Source: Crenobacter caeni
Lineage (GTDB): Bacteria > Pseudomonadota > Gammaproteobacteria > Burkholderiales > Chromobacteriaceae
Length of the DNA stretch: 64,000 nucleotides
Direction: 5' to 3'
NCBI RefSeq assembly: GCF_010435965.1
Contig: NZ_JAAGAA010000011.1
Location: 1 to 64,000, forward strand
Every line of letters starts with the position of its first letter. Position 1 is the first letter of the stretch. The translations under genes and the position numbers were made by a program. Shown here one piece after another: positions 60,001 through 64,000 of the stretch. Under the pieces are notes generated by a model, which saw only the letters and a list, made by a program, of their open reading frames with translations, had not been told where the DNA came from and did no database searches.

Positions 60001-61062
60001 ATGAACCGTGTACGCGCCATCCTCCCGTTCGGCCAGCGAGTCTGGCTGGACAACCTGTCCCGCGAACTGATCGCCTCGGGCGAACTCGCCCGCCTGCTCG
60101 CCGACGACGGCATCGCCGGCGTCACCTCCAACCCGGCGATCTTCTACAAGGCGATCGCGAACGACGCGCGCTACCGGGACGACCTCGCCCGCCTGAAGGG
60201 TGACGCATCGCTCAGCGCCGAGGCGCGTTACGAGGCGCTGGTGGTGCCCGACATCCAGGCCGCGTGCGACCTATTGGCGCCTCTGTACCGCGAAACCGCC
60301 GGCGCCGACGGCTACGTCAGCCTCGAAGTGTCGCCGCACCTCGCCCACGACGAGGCCGGTACCCTCGCCGCCGCGCGCCGCCTGTGGGCCGAACTCGCCC
60401 GCCCGAACGCGATGATCAAGATCCCGGCCACACCGGCCGGCATCCGCGCCTTCGAAGTGCTGACCCGCGAGGGCGTCAACGTCAACATCACGCTGCTGTT
60501 CTCGCTCGCGCAGGTCGACGCGGTATGGGACGCGTATATCGCCGGCCTCAAGGCGCGCCACGCCGACGGCGCGCCGCTGGGCCACGTCAAGGCGGTCGCC
60601 AGCTTCTTCCTGTCGCGCGTCGACTCGCTGCTCGACCCGCTGCTGCCGGCCGAACTACAGGGCAAGGTTGCCGTCGCACTGTCCAAGGCCGCGTACGCGC
60701 GCTACCACGAGCGCTTCAACGGTGAGGAGTTCGCTCAGCTCAAGGCCGCCGGCGCGCGCGCGCAGTACCTGTTGTGGGCGTCGACCGGCACCAAGAACAA
60801 GGCCTACTCCGACGTGCTGTACGTGGAGAGCCTGATCGGCGACGAGACGGTCAATACCATCCCCGACGCGACGCTCGCCGCGTTCCGCGACCACGGCGTC
60901 GCCGCCGCCACGCTCGCCACCGGCATGGATGATGCCTTCGTCGTGCTGCAGGGCGCGTCCGATGCCGGCGTTGACTTGGCCGCCACCGGTGACCAGTTGC
61001 AGGCCGACGGCCTCAAGCTGTTCGACGAGGCGTTCGACGCGCTGCTCGCGCTTACCGCGTAA
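60001..61062 (+). CDS. tal: Transaldolase
   Basis: Transaldolase moves a dihydroxyacetone unit between sugar phosphates in the pentose phosphate pathway. The 353-residue protein is of the longer type, with LDNLSRELIASGELARLL, GVTSNPAIFYKAI, the Schiff-base Lys in MIKIPATPAGIRAFE, and QYLLWASTGTKNKAYSD. It has its own promoter and a strong terminator, so it is monocistronic. Confidence 0.95.
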   Translation: MNRVRAILPFGQRVWLDNLSRELIASGELARLLADDGIAGVTSNPAIFYKAIANDARYRDDLARLKGDASLSAEARYEALVVPDIQAACDLLAPLYRETAGADGYVSLEVSPHLAHDEAGTLAAARRLWAELARPNAMIKIPATPAGIRAFEVLTREGVNVNITLLFSLAQVDAVWDAYIAGLKARHADGAPLGHVKAVASFFLSRVDSLLDPLLPAELQGKVAVALSKAAYARYHERFNGEEFAQLKAAGARAQYLLWASTGTKNKAYSDVLYVESLIGDETVNTIPDATLAAFRDHGVAAATLATGMDDAFVVLQGASDAGVDLAATGDQLQADGLKLFDEAFDALLALTA

Positions 61063-61082
61063 GCGCTGCGTTCCGGCAAAAC

Positions 61083-61109
61083 AAACGGGCGGCCTCGGCC
61101 GCCCGTTTT
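61083..61109. terminator. Bidirectional terminator between tal and the hemerythrin gene
   Basis: A 12-bp stem aaacgggcggcc / ggccgcccgttt with a 2-base loop and TTTT on the plus side, flanked by A residues upstream. It serves both converging genes. Confidence 0.88.
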
Positions 61110-61127
61110 GCGTAGGACAGAAGGGGA

Positions 61128-61649
61128 TCAGCCCTGGCGGCGCGCCGCCATGTGCACGCCGGCTTCCTTCAGCTCGTCCTCGCTCAGGAGTTCGCTCGCC
61201 AGCGGAAACAGCCATGCCTCCTCGATCGCCGCGTGCTCGCGGTAGAGGCGGACGAAATCGGCAATGTCGATGCGGCTGAGGGCGCTCGCGTCGCCGTCGC
61301 GCAGCGCGACCAGGTCGTCGCGGATCGCGGTCCAGCGCGAAATCAGGTAACCGTGCTCGGCCTCGAGCTGCTCGAGCTTGGGCAGGGCGTCCGGACGACG
61401 CGCCTGCAACAGCGGGAACAGCTCGTCCTCCTCGTCCTGATGGTGCTGCGGGCCGGCGGTGTCGAAATAGCGCAGCGCGGCGTCGACCGCGCCGACCACC
61501 TGCGCGTTCACCCCATGTGCGGCGACGTACGCCGGCAGCTTCTCCAGCTGGTCGCAGAAACCGCGGATCTTGTCGTGGCAGGCCGTCAGCATCTCGATCG
61601 GTTCGTCGAACGAAGGGCCGGTCCGGCCCAACTGGTCCAGGGACAGCAT
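61128..61649 (-). CDS. Hemerythrin domain protein
   Basis: This is a 173-residue four-helix protein with the di-iron ligand pattern HDKIRGFCDQL, QHHQDEEDELFPLL, LEAEHGYLISRW and YREHAAIEEAWLFPLA. It may bind oxygen, sense oxygen or nitric oxide, or store iron. The ATG at 61649 is preceded by GAGGAG; a longer open frame upstream adds unrelated residues. It is a single gene. Confidence 0.88.
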   Translation of the reverse strand: MLSLDQLGRTGPSFDEPIEMLTACHDKIRGFCDQLEKLPAYVAAHGVNAQVVGAVDAALRYFDTAGPQHHQDEEDELFPLLQARRPDALPKLEQLEAEHGYLISRWTAIRDDLVALRDGDASALSRIDIADFVRLYREHAAIEEAWLFPLASELLSEDELKEAGVHMAARRQG

Positions 61650-61787
61650 GGCAAGACTCCTCAAGCAAATGAACAATGACCCAGTTTGCCAAGCGAAATC
61701 GGCAGCGACCATGATCCCGCTCAAGCCGTGGCCGCCTTTTTAAGCTAAATTGCTGGCCTGTCTTCATCATGCACCCGCGCGCGCACC

Positions 61788-62378
61788 ATGCAAGCCGACC
61801 CCGCACCCGAACTGACGCTCTCGCCCGACGGCCGCGTCCACCCCGCCCGCCACCTCGCCTCGCCCAACTGCGACGACTACCCGCAAGGTGCAGCGCCGAC
61901 GCTCTTGGTACTGCACAACATCAGCCTGCCGCCGAACGAGTACGGCGGCCCCGGCGTCGAGCAGCTGTTCGGCAACACGCTCAACCCCGATGAACACCCG
62001 TACTACGCGGGCATCGCGCACCTCAGGGTGTCGGCGCACTTCTTCATCCGCCGCGATGGGGAGCTGGTGCAGTTCGTGCCGGTGAACCGCCGCGCCTGGC
62101 ACGCCGGCGTGTCGGCCTACTGCGGGCGCGAGCGCTGCAACGACTTCTCGCTCGGCGTGGAAATGGAAGGCTCGGACTTCGAGCCGTTCACCGACGCGCA
62201 GTACGCGACACTGAACCGGCTCGCCTCACTGCTCGCGCGCGAGCTGCCGCTGAGCGCCGTCACCGGCCATCAGTACATCGCCCCCGGCCGCAAGACCGAC
62301 CCCGGCCCTTGCTTCGAGTGGGACAGGCTGGCAGGCACGCTGCCCAAGTGGCTGGGCGAGGCGGAAACCGGCGCCTGA
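61788..62378 (+). CDS. ampD: 1,6-anhydro-N-acetylmuramyl-L-alanine amidase AmpD
   Basis: AmpD recycles cell-wall anhydro-muropeptides in the cytoplasm. The 196-residue zinc amidase has the first zinc His in LLVLHNISLPP, AHFFIRRDGELVQFV, WHAGVSAYCGRERCNDFSLGVEMEG, and the final zinc ligands in GHQYIAPGRKTDPGPCF. No signal peptide is present, as expected. No ampC or ampR is nearby. Confidence 0.96.
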   Translation: MQADPAPELTLSPDGRVHPARHLASPNCDDYPQGAAPTLLVLHNISLPPNEYGGPGVEQLFGNTLNPDEHPYYAGIAHLRVSAHFFIRRDGELVQFVPVNRRAWHAGVSAYCGRERCNDFSLGVEMEGSDFEPFTDAQYATLNRLASLLARELPLSAVTGHQYIAPGRKTDPGPCFEWDRLAGTLPKWLGEAETGA

Positions 62379-62381
62379 GCG

Positions 62382-63032
62382 CTACCGCGCAGCCAGCCAG
62401 TCGGCGCGGCGGTGCAGCTTGTCGCGCCAGGCGGCGGTCAGCGCCGGCACCGCCAGCGCACGCAGGTGCGCCGGGTCCGGCCGGTGCTCGGCCATCGCCT
62501 GCAGCAGCTCAAGCAGGGTCGGCGCGGCCGGGTCGACCACCTGCAGCCGCACTTCGCTGGCCGCGTCGATACGCGCGCCCTGCAATACCCGGCAGTACCA
62601 GCCGGTCAGGTGGTGGCGGTCGATATGAGCGGCGACACCGTCCTCGCCCGCGCGCGCGTCTATCTTCCAGCACGGGCTGCGTGGCTGGCTGACTTCCAGC
62701 ACCGCGTCGCCGACCAGCAGGCGGTCGCCCAGCCTGAGTCCGCCCTCGGTCAAGCCGGCCAGCGCGAGGTTCTCGCCGAGAAAGCCGGCGCCCCACGCGG
62801 CCGGCGCATGCGGGAACGCGGCGGCGAGCCGCGCGTAGTGTTCGGACGGGAAGCAGTGCACCGCCTTGTCGACGCCGCCGTGCACCCGCAAGTCGGCCTG
62901 CTCGTCCTCCAGCGGGCCCGTCGCGCCCAGCGTCAACGCCGGTACCGCCGCCTTGACGATGGCCGATGGCCGGCTGCCGTCGCCCAGGGGCGCGGCACGG
63001 CCGGCAAACAGCCCCAACAGCCTGATCTGCAT
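62382..63032 (-). CDS. MOSC domain protein (YiiM-like)
   Basis: This 216-residue protein has the conserved Cys of MOSC domains in SQPRSPCWKIDARAG, preceded by GFLGENLALAGL and GGVDKAVHCFPSEHY. Related YiiM proteins use molybdenum cofactor to reduce N-hydroxylated compounds. The frame extends much further upstream but family sequence begins at the ATG at 63032. It is convergent with ampD, three bases apart. Confidence 0.9.
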   Translation of the reverse strand: MQIRLLGLFAGRAAPLGDGSRPSAIVKAAVPALTLGATGPLEDEQADLRVHGGVDKAVHCFPSEHYARLAAAFPHAPAAWGAGFLGENLALAGLTEGGLRLGDRLLVGDAVLEVSQPRSPCWKIDARAGEDGVAAHIDRHHLTGWYCRVLQGARIDAASEVRLQVVDPAAPTLLELLQAMAEHRPDPAHLRALAVPALTAAWRDKLHRRADWLAAR

Positions 63033-63139
63033 CGTTTTCCTTTCTGCCTCGCCCGGGTCGAGGCACGCACCGCCGAGGCCAACCGCAGGCTCGCCGCGCC
63101 AAGCAGGGCGGCACCGGGTCGAGGCGGGCGGCCTGCCGG

Positions 63140-64000
63140 TCAGCCCTTCTTCCAGCTGATCAGCACTACGGCGGTGACGATGACCGCCATCGCGGTCAGC
63201 TCGTGCGCGCCGACATGTTCGCCGAGGAAGGCGACGCCCAAGAGCACGGCGATGATCGGGTTCACGTAGGCGTAGCTGGTCGCCGCCGCGGCCGATACGT
63301 TCTTCAGGAGGTAGAGGTAGGCGCTGTACGCGACGATAGACCCGAACACCACCAGATACCCCACGGCCAGCCAGCCTGGCAGGGGCGGCAGCGCGGTCAG
63401 CGTCTCGCCCTTGGCGAGGCTCGCCAGCAGCAGCGAGGCGCCGCCGAACACCATCATCCACGCGCTGCCGGCGATGCCCTTGGGCTGCGCGAGGTGGCGG
63501 CTCCACGCCGAGCCGAGCGCCCAGCCGGCCGACGCGGCGAGCAGCAGCACCGCGCCCGTCGGGCTCGCCTGCAGGTTGGCGCCCATATTCAGGAAGACCA
63601 TGCCGGCGAAGCCCAGCGCGATGCCGGCCCACTCAAGCGAACGCGCCTTCTGGCGGAACAGCAGCTGGGCGAACAGCGTCGCGAACAGCGGCACGGTGGC
63701 GACCACCAGCGCGGCAACACCACTGGAGACGTCCTTCTCGGCCAGCGTCACCAGCCCGTTGCCGACACCCGGCATCAGCACGCCGAGGATGGCCGCGCCC
63801 TTCAGTTCCGCCGCCGACGGCAGCGACCACTGGCGGGTGACCAGCAGCACCGCCATCAGGATCAGCCCGGCGCAGAAGAAACGCACACCGGCCATCATGA
63901 ACGGCGGCCAGTACTCGACGCCGATGCGGATCGCGAAATAGGTCGACCCCCAGATCACGTACAGGCAGAAGAAGCAGAACAGCAAGAGCAGGCGGTTGGG
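63140..64000 (-). CDS. EamA family exporter, YedA-like (5' end beyond window)
   Basis: This is a drug/metabolite transporter with ten predicted helices in two EamA repeats. The visible 286 residues include LYVIWGSTYFAIRIGVEYWPPFMMAGVRF, characteristic of YedA, and SAYLYLLKNVSAAAATSYAYVNPIIAVLLG. The frame stays open to the right edge (reading P-N-R-L-L-L at the boundary); a TTG at 63985 could start it, but YedA proteins usually begin several residues earlier, so the start is probably outside. Substrate unknown. Confidence 0.9.
   Translation of the reverse strand, partial: PNRLLLLFCFFCLYVIWGSTYFAIRIGVEYWPPFMMAGVRFFCAGLILMAVLLVTRQWSLPSAAELKGAAILGVLMPGVGNGLVTLAEKDVSSGVAALVVATVPLFATLFAQLLFRQKARSLEWAGIALGFAGMVFLNMGANLQASPTGAVLLLAASAGWALGSAWSRHLAQPKGIAGSAWMMVFGGASLLLASLAKGETLTALPPLPGWLAVGYLVVFGSIVAYSAYLYLLKNVSAAAATSYAYVNPIIAVLLGVAFLGEHVGAHELTAMAVIVTAVVLISWKKG

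Overview
The window is a GC-rich bacterial chromosome segment, probably from a betaproteobacterium of the Neisseriales (Chromobacteriaceae-like). The basis is gene content, not a database search: an aa3-type cox cluster with DUF2970, Cox11 and a DUF2909 gene; a his operon running into hisE, HIT and tatABC; a sigma/DUF3619-DUF3106-RDD cluster; and an orphan PEP-CTERM protein. There is no rRNA, tRNA, CRISPR array, prophage or insertion sequence. Genes are packed tightly and no gene-free stretch exceeds about 250 bases.

Layout. 1-6247 (minus strand) is a type I secretion locus: a LapB-like ABC exporter, a LapC-like membrane fusion protein, a LuxR-type regulator, and the first 642 codons of a giant surface adhesin. 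The adhesin carries a retention module and a TAAG motif where LapG would cut, and it runs off the left edge. 6426-15423 (minus) is a long his-tat unit: hisG-D-C-B-H-A-F-I, hisE, HIT, tatABC and DUF2069, followed by a strong terminator. 15446-16195 is a PilZ flagellar-brake gene. 16234-24420 (minus) is the cytochrome c oxidase cluster: ctaC-D-G, DUF2970, ctaE, SURF1, a small membrane protein, the heme A genes ctaA and ctaB, and SCO. A DUF2909 gene sits inside it on the opposite strand.

24601-31092 is mixed: a small lipoprotein, xpt, bioD, a PEP-CTERM protein, an unusual leuA fused to an N-terminal DNA-binding-like domain, RDD, DUF3106, and a sigma-like protein that appears fused to a membrane-anchored DUF3619-like tail. 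31285-36412 holds ilvI-ilvN-ilvC and a divergent psd/pssA pair. 36536-39865 is a purine salvage group: an NCS2 purine permease, guanine deaminase, and a divergent MarR regulator of PecS/UrtR type. Then come a lytic transglycosylase, proS, a PAS-GGDEF diguanylate cyclase, ycaO and kup.

47317-55149 links arginine and polyamine metabolism: argB-argA followed by a complete ydcSTUV-patD operon (polyamine-type ABC uptake plus gamma-aminobutyraldehyde dehydrogenase). 55276-64000 carries an AraC/methyltransferase DNA-repair protein, phoB-phoR behind a near-perfect PHO box, a large secreted lipoprotein of lower GC that looks acquired, transaldolase, a hemerythrin, ampD, a MOSC protein and an EamA/YedA exporter cut by the right edge.

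Most genes are core metabolism. The most unusual items are the HTH-LeuA fusion with a possible second start, the sigma/DUF3619 fusion, the atypical receiver in the adhesin locus, and the low-GC lipoprotein.
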